Below, piece by piece: positions 36,901 to 47,865 of a stretch of DNA of 64,000 nucleotides. This stretch comes from Protonemura montana. Taxonomy: Eukaryota; Arthropoda; Insecta; Plecoptera; Nemouridae. A program made the position numbers and the translations under genes. The DNA lies in assembly GCA_947568835.1 (NCBI GenBank), contig OX387602.1, positions 22,681,021 through 22,745,020 of the forward strand, given 5' to 3'. Below the pieces are notes generated by a model. That model had not been told where the DNA came from. It made no database searches and worked only from the letters and a program-made list of their open reading frames with translations. How positions within the stretch are numbered: position 1 is the stretch's first letter; the number at the start of each line of letters is the position of its first letter.

Positions 36901-39900
36901 ACACCCCCATCCCCCTACATTTAAATCTTTGCCTGGCCCGCGTCTCGTTCAGTTTACAGTCGTTACTCGTCCTGTGGTTTCGTCCTTCGTTTTAGTCCAC
37001 GGTTTTCGCTGTGGAGCCCTTAAAAGTTTTACCATTCGAAAATGTTAAGCCTTTTTTTGTTGGAAGAGCAAGACGGCATTGGCTTGAATTTTCGTGCCAA
37101 ATGCCTTTTGTGTGTTCCGTTTCAAAAGTTTTGGTATAAGTCGAGCATTTTTTAGGAACTGAAATAGGAACTTAGTTCCTTTTGAGGAACTATTCAGTTC
37201 CTTTTTATTTTTAGGGACTGGAACTGAATTAAGTTCCTTTCAAGGAGGAGGAACTGGAACTGAACTAAGTACTTTTTTAAAAGGAACTTAATCAAGACTG
37301 AACTAGATGCATTGTACAAATCAATCCCCTTGTTTGCTTCTGGGAATTTCAGACTACATTTGAGATTAAAAGATGAAACTTGTCAGTTCCCCTAAATATC
37401 CTTGAGAATTTTTCCAGTCACCTAATCAGGTGTCTAAACAGTAAATCAAAACTCGTTTATAATCAAACAGGGAGGGGTGCCAAGCAGAACTAGGAGCACT
37501 TTAAAAGTAAATCCCCTTGTTTGCCTATGGAAATTTTAGGGAATATTGAGGTTGTATTCCGCAGAGTTAACCTCAGCCAGGGAAGTCTTAAAACACACCT
37601 GTCAATCTCGAAGTCGGCCCACTCAGCAGATGGTTGTCGCATGATGAGTCGCATTTGTGTGACGTCGACCCAGGGCACGGTGCTGTCCGCTTCAGTCAGC
37701 GAGACGGTGTCCTGGCTGCCCTCTTCAGTGTGGGGGTGCTGCATCAGCAACATCCGCGCCAATGCAACATGCCATACACCTGTGTCACACCCAGTCGTTG
37801 ATCAATCACACATAGGTGTCCATGGGGATATCTCAAGCAGCTTGTTTTTTATACCTTCCTTCTGGACGTGGAAACCAAACTACTTACTCTGTACAAACCG
37901 TTCTTCACTTCAGTGCACCTGTCATGCTCCAAAGCAACGGTGGGTCATTCAATGGACACCTTAATAAGCAATCCTAGAATTTTTTCTACACAAACACTGT
38001 TTTTTAGCAGGGTCTACTTCTTAGGTGGAAAAAACGCCTGATTAGTGTGATGAGATGTGTCACTTCAAAGTCTTTCGAAAAGTTTAAGGTGAAGGCCGTT
38101 TGGCATGTGTCTGATAAACTTGTAAATTTTCTCTTGGAGGTGGAGGTGCCGAGTTTAAGCTGGAAAGAAAACACTCAGCGCAGCAAAATAACATCCAACA
38201 AGATTTTTCTGCTTCCTCTGTTTCAAGTGCGAATTCCAAGTGTGAGATCCAGTCAGCTTCAGTTGCTAAGCTCCTCGTGCATTCCGTTTATTTTTTATAA
38301 TTAGCTGGCATACTTGCATGGAAATGGCCAGTTGTTTCTTTTACCTTCGGCCTTAACGTGGAGAGATATGACAGCCGTGTAATGATTCACGAACTGTATC
38401 TCGCCGACACGAGTGGATCTCGGGAAGTGCAGCTCGAGATACTTGCACCCAGGGCCGAAGGGGTCGAAGAAGATTTGGGCCGCGGGGGTGGAGGCGGGCT
38501 TGTCACCCTCTGGGTAGTCGTTACACTCGATTTGTAGTAGCGCGGGGAACGGACCTCTCACCAGGCAGTCTACAATCTGGCGAGGCAGGCACCGCTCCAA
38601 CGGCGTGTAGTTCATCGTGAAACGAGATAAGGAATTTTGCAATTTTGTGCGATTTGGTGCGTTCTGTACTCTCGATAAAACGGCAGACAACAAGCGAAAT
38701 TCTGTCGGCGAGCGAACAATCTAAGCTTCGCTCTCTGATTGTTTAAATTTCAACAATGGAGCCAGAAGGCCATGGCACTGAATCCATGGCAACAGATGTT
38801 TTTTACGTCTGCTTCTTTTTGGAAGCTGGGACTTTGTCAATACATTTTTTTAGGAGTGGCGTTTTAATTATAAAACATACGGACATTTTCATAGACGACG
38901 TTCTTTGGTTCAATGAGCGACAATTTGCAGATCACTTCACTTGACACTTGGCTGCCCATGGTTTGTATTTTTTTTCGCTATTATGTCAATTTTGTTTGTG
39001 AGCAGGTGAGTTCACGCGTCGAGCGTTCCACGCCGGGAAACTGGACCTAACGGAAGTGGAAGGCCTGGCCGACCTGATCCATGCTGAGACCGAGGCACAG
39101 CGCAAACAGGCCCTGTTGCAGGCTGATGGGAGCCTGGCACAGCTCTACGGCAGCTGGCGGGAGGCGATGATCAAGGTCAGACAGTATGACCTCCTTGCAG
39201 TACAAAACTTCCCCCCAAAGACTTCCCCCAATCACAGCCCCAATCTTTTGTACTGACCACTTACACTGACAGGTCGAAATTATCATAAATGCCCAATATT
39301 TGGAGGCGCCCACGTTTCGGGTTGTTCCATTCCATTGCAGTTGAGAGGTTGTATGTGCAGCAGAATGACTGTTAAATTTGCAGTGCACAAGCCACTTAGA
39401 GGCTTACATCGACTTCAGCGAGGATCAGAGCCTTGAGCCGGATTTACTAGAGCAAGTGGAATTAGTGGTACTCGCCCTAGCTGAAGACATGAAGGTTAGT
39501 TGACCCTGTGTTCTATATCATTTGAAAGGAACTTATAATGCTTTTGAAATTGACATGTTAAATTGGAGCTATCATGTACTGGTTAGGTTCTTTACTGGGT
39601 TCTTTTCTTTGATGTTACCTTCTGGTTATTTTATACTCGAACTTCCGAATTTAGTGTCTAAATGTACTGCTGAGCCTGGTATTTATCAGTTCCATGGCAG
39701 ATAGGGAGTGTTTGCTAAAACTAAACTGTAGCAAATTGGTTAGGTTTGGTGCACTAAATGCTTCACACCCTCAGAGCCATCTGTCGTCAGCGCGATGTGG
39801 CGAGCGGTTACGTGAGGGCGTGCGTACAGCAATTGTGGGCGAGCCCAACGTTGGCAAGAGCTCCCTCCTCAACGCTCTCAGTAAGCACACACATTTTGTA

Positions 39901-42900
39901 AGATGTGGACTTGGCTTTTATCCAGCACAGCACAGCATTAAATTTGAATAACATTTCACAGCATTAGACAATTAAATTTCTGAGTCAAAAATAGCATTGA
40001 CTACAAGAAAATATTTATATTTTTATAATATTTATTCTCATATGGTGATATTGTAACAAATTACCTCTACGAACCCACAAGGTCTCAAAATATTTCCTTA
40101 TATAGGAGAATGAACCAAGACTAGGAACCCAGCAAATGCTTGTCACAAACCCTTAACAGCAACACACCTAAATGAACCGTGGTGTTAATGACAGGTGGCC
40201 GGCCAACGGCCATCGTTTCCGAGATCCCTGGGACAACGCGAGACGTGGTTGAGTCTCATGTCTCCGTTGGCGGCTATCCAGTGGTGATCTCCGACACCGC
40301 AGGGCTGCGTGACCAGCCCTCGGACAAGGTGAGCACTAAATTACGTAAGAGACTTTGATCTACCGACTCTGCATGTGGTGGGCGATTCTTTTCTGATGCA
40401 GAATTGAATCTGTCAGGAACTTGCATTTATTAGAACAGGTGCTGGATGTGTCTGTCTTTTGTTATTCTGTGCTAGAGTTATCTGAAGGTATTCAGTCAAA
40501 GAGAGATAGAGAAAGCCAAAAATACTAGTGTTAAAACAATCAAATACTAAAATACTTGGTGCTGGTTTGACTGCTTTGTGCTGGGTGGAGTTGGTCTTCT
40601 GAATTTGTTCCAATTCTTCTCGAGATTTCGATTTGTCTGGGAATTCTCAAAGGAAGAAATAAACTCTTTTCTTAAGAGGAGAATCCGTGTTCCCTATTTC
40701 GTTTTAGATTTTGAGTGCCTACCTACAATGACAAGTCTTGCTGGAGGTAGTGGTGCATTAATCATTACAACAAACAATTGAGTGTATCACAAGTGAAGAC
40801 CTGTTCCACTTTTTTCTTTGTCACTTTTTTTTACTTTTTATTGTGGATTCCCCTACACACCACTGAATGCAGATTTTACTGCTGACTTCAGGTGGAGGAG
40901 GAAGGTATGTTGCGTGCCAGACGCGAAGCAGCCAACGCCGACGTGGTATTGCTGGTTGTGGATGCCGTCCGCCTCGTGGCGTCGTGCCTTGCCAGCGAGT
41001 TTTCCTCAGCCGTGACCGTCGACAGCTCTGCCCCTCAGCTCAGCGCAGAGTCGTACTTGCGTGACCTTGTCGACCGGCTTGGGCTCAACGAGCTGCTGCT
41101 GGAGCCAGTGCCCTGGGAGCACGAGATGACCCACGAAATCGACGACGACGATGACAATGACGTCTTTGAGTTAGACAATACTGCTGAGCTGAAGAGAGAT
41201 GCAGAGGAGTTGGATCGCGAGCAACAGGAGCTGGAACGAGCTGCCGCCAAATTAGAGAAGTTGTTGGTTTTCGATGGGAAGGGAGTGGACAGGGAGCCGC
41301 TGGAGGTGTCGGATAACTTCTTACGACTGAAAGTACGTGAATATAAATGCTATTTTCACGATAGGAACCACTAGTGCAGAGAGATAATTCACAGAATTTT
41401 AGCAACATTTGCAAATATGAGCTGCTTCTAGGCCAGAAGGCTGTGTGTTTGCCATTTTACTGGTGGTTCTTATCTTTAAAAGACTACACAATTTGTTTTG
41501 CACATTGATAGGTATTATTTAAATCTGAATATGCAAATAAATGCAATTTTTGTTGAATTTTTACATGGGAAGCATACTAGGGATCATTCATAACCATTTG
41601 CAATCGCTGAAAATAGATTTCTGGCCAATGATCGGTTTTTATTACATATTCCGTGATAGAAAAATCAAACCAGAGGAAGTTCTAAACCAATGAAAGTAAA
41701 TAACTTCTTTGGGCCGTGGCTCACAATACAATCCATTTGGTATCCTATGCTAGAGAGAGAAAATCAATTTATTAATTGACAGCTATCCAAATACATGATT
41801 GACCATTAAGATCTAGCGTACTCATCCATATTATGAAGTACAATTTCTTATAAAAGTAGCAATAGTATTTTGGTATGATGATGGTATTGTCTATATGGTT
41901 AATTATGAACATTGTGCATTAATATTATGTGTTGACAATACGTTAACGATCTATAGATTAAAGATATTCGCTATGAGATAAGAGTAACAATATAAAAAAT
42001 AAAATATAAGACTTATTCTTCCCCAACAACTATGGATTGTTGTTATATAGATGGTAATGCAAGATGTATCATAGATACCATATATCTATATCATATCATA
42101 GATATGTAAAATATCTTATATATTCTTAAGTTTCAATGGAGTTGTCCATAATCCTAGAAACACATAGTATATATTATTCACAGATGCAGTTGCAAATCTT
42201 GCTGTTTTGATATTTTAATACTAAGTTCCCACAAATGTTTTCTGTGTATGCTCGTGCATTCCAATTACAATGAAAACAATTGTCTAAAGTGGTTTCAAGT
42301 ACGCTAGATAACGTTTGTCAATTTGAACGAAAGTGTTATGCAAACTGTATGTTATCTTGCAAACTTAATGTGATCACTACCCAGGTTTCAAAAATGTAAT
42401 AACAGCATGGTGATCTGTGTCTTCAGACAGAGCTGCTAGTGGTAGAAACCGACTTAGACGACGAAAGCGTTGCTGGAGGAGACGGCCTTCAGTTGAGGAC
42501 AGACAAGCTGCTTGTGGTCGTAAACAAGGTGGACCTGGTGGAAGACAGCCCTGCCCTGGATCGCGTGCTCCATGGGTCTGTCTCCACTCTGCTGCCCATC
42601 TCGTGCAAGACCCAGCAGGGTCTGCCGGCGTTTGTTAGTGAGCTCACGCGACTGCTTGAAGCCATGTAAGTTTCTGGATTAATATGCAGCTGCTGGAGAT
42701 TTTGCCATTTTATGTTTACTTTCTTACATTTGATAGTAAGAATATGTTTTAAATGATGTATTTAACTCTTGCGAACTCTGCCTACAAACATTAACAATGT
42801 AGTTCACACATCTTGCACACCCGGCGTGGTTACAGATGTGGTCAGCCAAGCCGGGAGAGCCCGGCGCCGTCGCAGGCACGCCACCGGCACCACGTAACGG

Positions 42901-43067
42901 CGTGTGCAACTCGGCTTGAACGCTGCGCCACGCTCCTAGATGCTGACACCACACTGGCTGCTCACGAGCTGCGTGTGGCTCTTGGCCACATTGGCAGCAT
43001 CACTGGCCATGTCACCACTGAGCACATCCTAGATGCTATCTTCAGGAACTTCTGCATCGGGAAGTGA
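33935..43067 (+). CDS. GTPBP3: Mitochondrial tRNA-modification GTPase (MnmE family)
   Basis: Ten exons: 33935-34040, 34169-34345, 34998-35117, 39006-39175, 39384-39494, 39775-39880, 40195-40328, 40892-41332, 42427-42665, 42836-43067. They give 611 residues, against about 490 in human. The N-terminus ([20 protein letters not shown]) is a good mitochondrial targeting sequence. The folate-binding N-domain follows ([39 protein letters not shown]). The G domain has GEPNVGKS (250-257), GTTRD (276-280), DTAG (297-300) and NKVD (488-491). The protein ends in the family's C-[IV]-G-K signature (FCIGK). With MTO1, GTPBP3 modifies wobble uridine 34 of mitochondrial tRNAs. The gap between DTAG and NKVD is about 190 residues, far more than usual; the insertion carries IDDDDDND and a charged coiled coil. 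Intron 3 contains the whole NICN1 gene. Confidence 0.96.
34410..34838 (-). mobile_element. 5S-rRNA-headed SINE, copy in GTPBP3 intron 2
   Basis: Read on the minus strand, it matches the 47410-47865 element along its length: GAACGGTTTGGCATGTTGG, then GAAGTTAAGCAACACTGC of 5S type, CAACCTCTCGACAGCATGGA, a CATCATCAT run, and a TTAAACACAATAATT tail. The duplication is no longer exact; AAGATGAAGTG and AAGATAAAATG in the flanks may be its remains. The element is older than the 47-kb copy. Confidence 0.8.
35163..35168 (-). promoter_or_regulatory. Candidate poly(A) signal of NICN1
   Basis: AATAAA on the minus strand, about 70 bp past the NICN1 stop and 45 bp before GTPBP3 exon 3. It supports NICN1 terminating inside the GTPBP3 intron. 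Confidence 0.6.
35237..38615 (-). CDS. NICN1: Nicolin-1 (tubulin polyglutamylase complex subunit)
   Basis: Four exons, 38345-38615, 37599-37779, 36238-36367 and 35237-35329, give about 224 residues (human 213). The best family match is exon 2, with [16 protein letters not shown] and [18 protein letters not shown], which parallel the human stretch around HSEEGAQ and LRLILRQPS. Exon 1 ends in the conserved-looking [17 protein letters not shown]. The last exon ends [13 protein letters not shown], resembling the human tyrosine-rich tail. Nicolin-1 is known as a subunit of the neuronal tubulin polyglutamylase complex. No catalytic motif is expected. The exon 3 acceptor is uncertain: the conventional site would break the frame, so a site 5 bases downstream (GGTGAG then C) was used. 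A small missed exon is the alternative. The gene lies entirely inside GTPBP3 intron 3 on the opposite strand. Confidence 0.88.
36438..37300 (+). mobile_element. Internally deleted hAT transposon
   Basis: The 863-bp element is flanked by a perfect 8-bp duplication, AACTAGAT, at 36430-36437 and 37301-37308, the size typical of hAT elements. Terminal inverted repeats are CAGTGTTGAGTAGGAACC at the left and CAGTCTTGATTAAGTTCC read inward from the right. Both ends carry many subterminal copies of short motifs, AACGCGTTC at the left and GGAACT/AGTTCC mainly at the right. A short open frame at 37042 resembles the start of a BED zinc finger. No transposase catalytic region remains, so the copy is non-autonomous. 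It sits in NICN1 intron 2, itself inside GTPBP3 intron 3. Confidence 0.88.
37042..37155 (+). pseudogene. Remnant of hAT transposase N-terminus
   Basis: A 37-codon open frame inside the hAT element. It contains NFRAKCLLC, which resembles the first cysteine pair of BED zinc fingers at hAT transposase N-termini. A stop follows before any histidine pair. The rest of the transposase is absent. Confidence 0.55.
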
Positions 43068-46000
43068 CTTTCTACCTGCGAGGAATCTGCATAGTGATCT
43101 GCTGCCCCAGACTTCGCTCTGGCAGCAAACAGCCGTGGGTCTAACGCAGCTTAGAGTCGGAACCGGCAAGACTGGCTCTCCTGAATTCTTTGCAGTGTGT
43201 TTTGAGATTCGAATGAGTTGTCGAGAGGTGACTACCGTCAATGTCACCATCTAACATGTCCTGTCTGATACCATAACCAGGCGCTCTTATTGGTATGTGA
43301 ATGCCTTCCCTGAAAATATTGCGATATCAGGGCCCTTGATGCATGAGACATGATGCCATGAACTTACACTTCAGCAGGCTGGCCATGTTAAGTGACTACA
43401 TGGATTAACCACCGAGTATATCATTGACTCCACACACTTGCAACTCATTCAGCAAGCTTTGGATGTTGAACTTCTACCTGCAAATTTTATTGGTGCTTGG
43501 GACCTATGAAAGCAGTGCCAATTTTGAAGTAGCCAAAAAGCAATGGCTGAATTTGATCGTCAGAAACCTTCATCGGCAACTGGCAAGTAACCTTACTAAG
43601 TACAATGCCACTGTTTTTGCGTCAGACATAGGTCTTTTTTGCTCTGACCTGTGTTTTTGCAGTGCCACAGTATCAGATTTATGCTAGTCTCTTTTAATCT
43701 ACCTAACAATTGAACATGTAAGAATTTCAACAATTTGAACATGTAATGATGTATGTGATGTTCGTTATAAAAATAGGTTATATGTTTTTGGTTATAAGTG
43801 GCGTAGAGCGTGAATCGTGATCTGTAGTTGCTCTGAACCCTACAAAGAGAGGATTTCCTATCCCTTTATCCATGTGACAGTATCTATTATATATCTATTT
43901 TTCAACAGCACATTTATCTGTTTATTTTCATTGCCGGCTTGTATGTTGTAACTTGCCAGAAACTTACACAAATAGTGATATTTTGGGGGTGACCACTTCT
44001 TATCGGGAAGAGGAGCAAGAAATTAAATTTCAGTAATTATTTTAAGATATCGTATTTTAATAGATTTTTTTAAGATCCGTCAACTTTTTACCTATTGTAA
44101 TGAAAACTATTATGCGCGTCATCCAACTTTCGAAGCGCCGTAGTGGGCGAGTTTTGAGAGCAAGTTTTGTGTAGCATTTATAAGAACGCGCTATCTTCAC
44201 CGGCAAATAGATCAATTTCGATGCACGAGCACAATATGATGCCATCGCAGTATCGTAATCAGCAGCCGTTAAGTTTGTCCTACGAGACACTACCAGGCAC
44301 AAAGCAAGAACAAACTGCTTTCACTGCATCGATGACGAGATAAGAACATTGCTATCGCCTTGTCTCCTCGTTGTTTACAAGCTTTGCCCTGATACGCCAG
44401 CGGGCATCGGCTCTCAGATCAAACCGCCGTGCTTGTGGAACCACAGGCCACCTGGTGATATAAATCGCACTTCCAATCAGCAGTCTGATCGACATTGTTT
44501 GCCATTCCGTGTGGTCCATCGCTCTTTTCTGCCTATTCTCGCCCACGCGTGGCTCTAATTCATTGCGAGCAAACCTCTCTCTCTCTCGCACGCTTTATTA
44601 CTTCTCGCGATTTACGAGCTCCGGTCATGTGCAGACTTCGGCCCTCGCGCGCTGGTTTTGGGCAGCGTCCCGCGCCTCGCCGGCAGGACGCGGTCCCTGG
44701 AACCGCTCATTTGCATCGGGTTCGCCGTCTCGTTTGCCCCCGTCTCACCCAGGCGACGGTATTCCGCGAAATAGACACCCATAAAGGCTCGAGCTTCAAA
44801 TTAGTCGTGCCAGTTATAATTATCGCCTACTTGGTGCGGCTGCATACCCCTGCAGCAATTGGAGTTCACAGGGTCGACTGTGGTGTCTGCTCGCTCGATA
44901 CATCACGTTGCAATGATTTGTCGTGACATAGCGTGGCGCGCGGAGGCTGTGACAGTGACAGCCAGTCATTACGGGGTCCATTGTTCCCTGTGGCCTGTGC
45001 AGATCAGATGTACTGTCCTCTCGACACGCATTAACGGTCGTCGCCTCGAGGAAGCAATCGGCAAGCTATCGACTGTCAACCCGTTTGCAGCAACAAGGAA
45101 GGATATCGACGCCAAGCGGTCAGTCACTTCCTGTTCTCTTTCAACAACTGGACGTGATTTCAAGACGCTCAAGACGACCACCGTCCATGCGAGGTTCTGA
45201 TATTCATTCTGGGGTTCTGAAAACGGGGATGGCCTTGAAATTTGTTAGATGATTTGTTTTGGCAGATTACCGCTTTCGCTTGAAAATCAGTATTTGAAAA
45301 ACCATCGGCCTTCCGAGCAATTTTGGCCTGCAATCTGGCCGGCAATAACCTGTGTCCTGTCATTGCCTGTAAACCACTGCTTTCATGAGCGCCATCCATC
45401 CCCCGTGTACTTAGACGTCCCACGCCGCAGTCTCCAACCGGCGGGCTGCTTCGTGGAACCCCCCACCCCGTTTGAAAGCCGTCGTGCTGATTGGGTTCAT
45501 CGAATCACGCGCAATTAGCATTGTTCCTGCTAATCGCCTCCCCGGCCCCTGCCCGCACAGCCCCGGCTGTAACGCGATACTGAGAACACAGACTGCGTTT
45601 ACGAGCGGCCGTCTGGACTGCCGCGAGCACGACTTTGTTTGGGTTGTCGAGGGCGTTCTTCTTGCACTACCTCCTCTAATCAACCGCGAGTCCCTTGGCT
45701 GGCTGCCCCGCAGGAACGCGTTAACGTCTGGATCTTGTCCCGTACGAAAGCGGTGCAAGTCAAGAAATTATCACACCTCGAGCCGTGCAGGAAACGCCGT
45801 CTTTCACCCCTCATGACACGATCTGTAGAATTTGTATAATTCGCTTTAAAGGGACACAGTTCACAGGACCCTTAATGTGCACTGTGCTAGTTTGACTTTT
45901 CTGGATACTTTTCTTTAATATCTTTACGCTTAGAGAAAATTGGTGGAACCTGCTGACCCCCCCCCCCCCCCCCAGCTCCCTCGCCAAGTACTTTTTGTGA

Positions 46001-47400
46001 TTTTGTTAACATATTTTTGACCCTACGACTAGAAAAAATCAAGCGGTTCGAGTTATTAAGAAGACGTGAGTTTTCATACCACTCCCCGTCCACTTTGTTA
46101 CTTTCGATGAAGATAGATACCTACCACCTTTGAGTGGATGTTTATGGCGCCGGTAAGAAGACGCCGACTGGCATGTCCCGAGTCTTCGAATGACCTCCGC
46201 GTCGCGGCCTCTGACAAGTTCGCCGATACCAGTACCAGTATACGTTTCCACGCGCCGCGTGCAGACATCGCTCATCGACCGACAACGATTACAACTAGAT
46301 CCAGGAAGCCACGGTTGACGACAACATCTACTGACATATCTCATTTCTTCGAGTCGCGCGCTGCATTGCAAAACAAAACGCTTCTGGGCTATCCATCACG
46401 AGACAACCACTTGTTTGACATCTACTCAGTACTCACCTTCCTGTGGCTAGCCGCGATGGGAAATCAAATGATAAAATCACTTTTTATCATGAGGGAGCAT
46501 TGCCTGGAAATCAGAATGGCGATCCGGTATGCTATCATCGCGGCATAAAGTTTCAGATCTTTACTTCCACGGAGGGGGCTTGTTGGCCCGCCGCCGCCGC
46601 TACCGCTGCAAAAACTTTGGCCTTCTTTGGCCTCCGCCCACTCGACCTCCATGGGGCCTGGCTAACCCTCTGCGCTCGGGGCTGGACGTTCCAATTAGCG
46701 GTGGGACCCACGAGGGCAGGCCGCATGCGATACAGGCAGCTTTCCACGGACCGCAATAGTGTCGAGATACTGCGTGGGGTGGTTTTACGACTGTCCTGCG
46801 GATCCTGCAGGAAACTTAAGATTATAACCTTGTAAACGTTGGATTACGATCTCGAAAAGAAAAAATGTTTTAGTTAAAGCCGTTGATATTATGCTAGGTT
46901 TAATCTAGTCGTGGTCCTTCACCACTTACATGATTCATGATTGAATTCGATTCACCCCAACCTTGCTCTCGAACCTTACATTTCGAGAGTTTCGAGTAGT
47001 GAATGGTTGACAATGACAGTGCAGACAATTTCAGTAAATGGACTAGAGGTGTAGAGGTCATGCTGGGAGTTTTACGGAGGTCGCTACTCTAGCTAGATCA
47101 CCAACCTCGTCAATTCCGTGTGTCTGCCTGCTTTTGTTTGTTTTTCACTTCTGTTTCACTTCTGTGTTTGTTCGTGTGTTTGTTTGTGGCCAAACGCTTG
47201 CCCTGATTTGAACCAAATTTGCACAGCACATTTTTGTGTTCTCAACTTAACCTGCGTTTTCAGAAAACAATCCCTTCCGTTCGAGAAAAACTAATTAAGC
47301 ATGTTCTGGTTGTTGTAATTAAGACTGTATAAGACTGTCATTCATGCCGTATAAGCTTGCAATAAAAGCTCCAACCATTGGTAATTGGCATACAACTTTG
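43068..47400. other. GTPBP3 3' flank and unassigned intergenic DNA
   Basis: The first kilobase is GTPBP3 3' untranslated/flanking DNA; no canonical AATAAA was found close to the stop. From about 44.3 to 46.8 kb the DNA is GC-rich, with overlapping open frames on both strands and no recognised domain. A 17-base C run is at 45957-45973. Confidence 0.6.
45957..45973 (+). repeat. Poly-C tract, 17 bases
   Basis: An uninterrupted C run between A/T-rich and GC-rich DNA. Confidence 0.9.
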
Positions 47401-47409
47401 AGGTCCGTA

Positions 47410-47865
47410 GAACGGTTTGGTGTGTTGGAAACACCGGTTTTTGTGAGATCACCGAAGTTAAGCAACACTGCGCTGGGTCAGGTATTGGATGGGTGACCAT
47501 CATACACATGACCAGTCCTGTTCGGTAGAGACGTTGGAGAGATGATAGATAGTACAGCAACTTCACTCGCCTTGCTTATCAACCTCTCGACAGCATGGAT
47601 TTGAGAAGGTATCATGTTGTTTGCGTTATACCGTCCTTCGGAAGGGACGTTAAGCCGGTGGGACCAAGGGGACCTTGGTACTTGTCGACAGGAGTAGGCT
47701 ACGTGCCGGCACCGGGTTTCCCCTCCTTCCTTCTAGGCTAGGCTAGGTTAGGTTCATCATCATCCTCATCGTTATCCACTCATTCACCGATGCCATTAGA
47801 CCAGTGCCGGATGGCCAGATGTCAAAACAGTGCGTCGTTAAACAACACAAATAATAATAATAATA
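47410..47865 (+). mobile_element. 5S-rRNA-headed SINE, well-preserved copy
   Basis: The 456-bp element is flanked by a perfect 9-bp duplication, AGGTCCGTA, at 47401-47409 and 47866-47874. Near its 5' end it reads GATCACCGAAGTTAAGCAAC and then TTGGATGGGTGACC with 5S-like spacing; these correspond to the A-box and C-box parts of the 5S rRNA internal promoter. A non-5S body follows, with CCTTCGGAAGGGACGTTAAG. The 3' end is a short (AAT)n tail. A 5S head, unrelated body, short tandem tail and target duplication define a SINE3-class retroposon. Confidence 0.9.

Noticed and set aside
47440..47520. Possible functional 5S rRNA gene
   Set aside because: The 5S-like part is incomplete, diverges after GGGTGACC, and is fused to a SINE body with a tail and flanking duplication.
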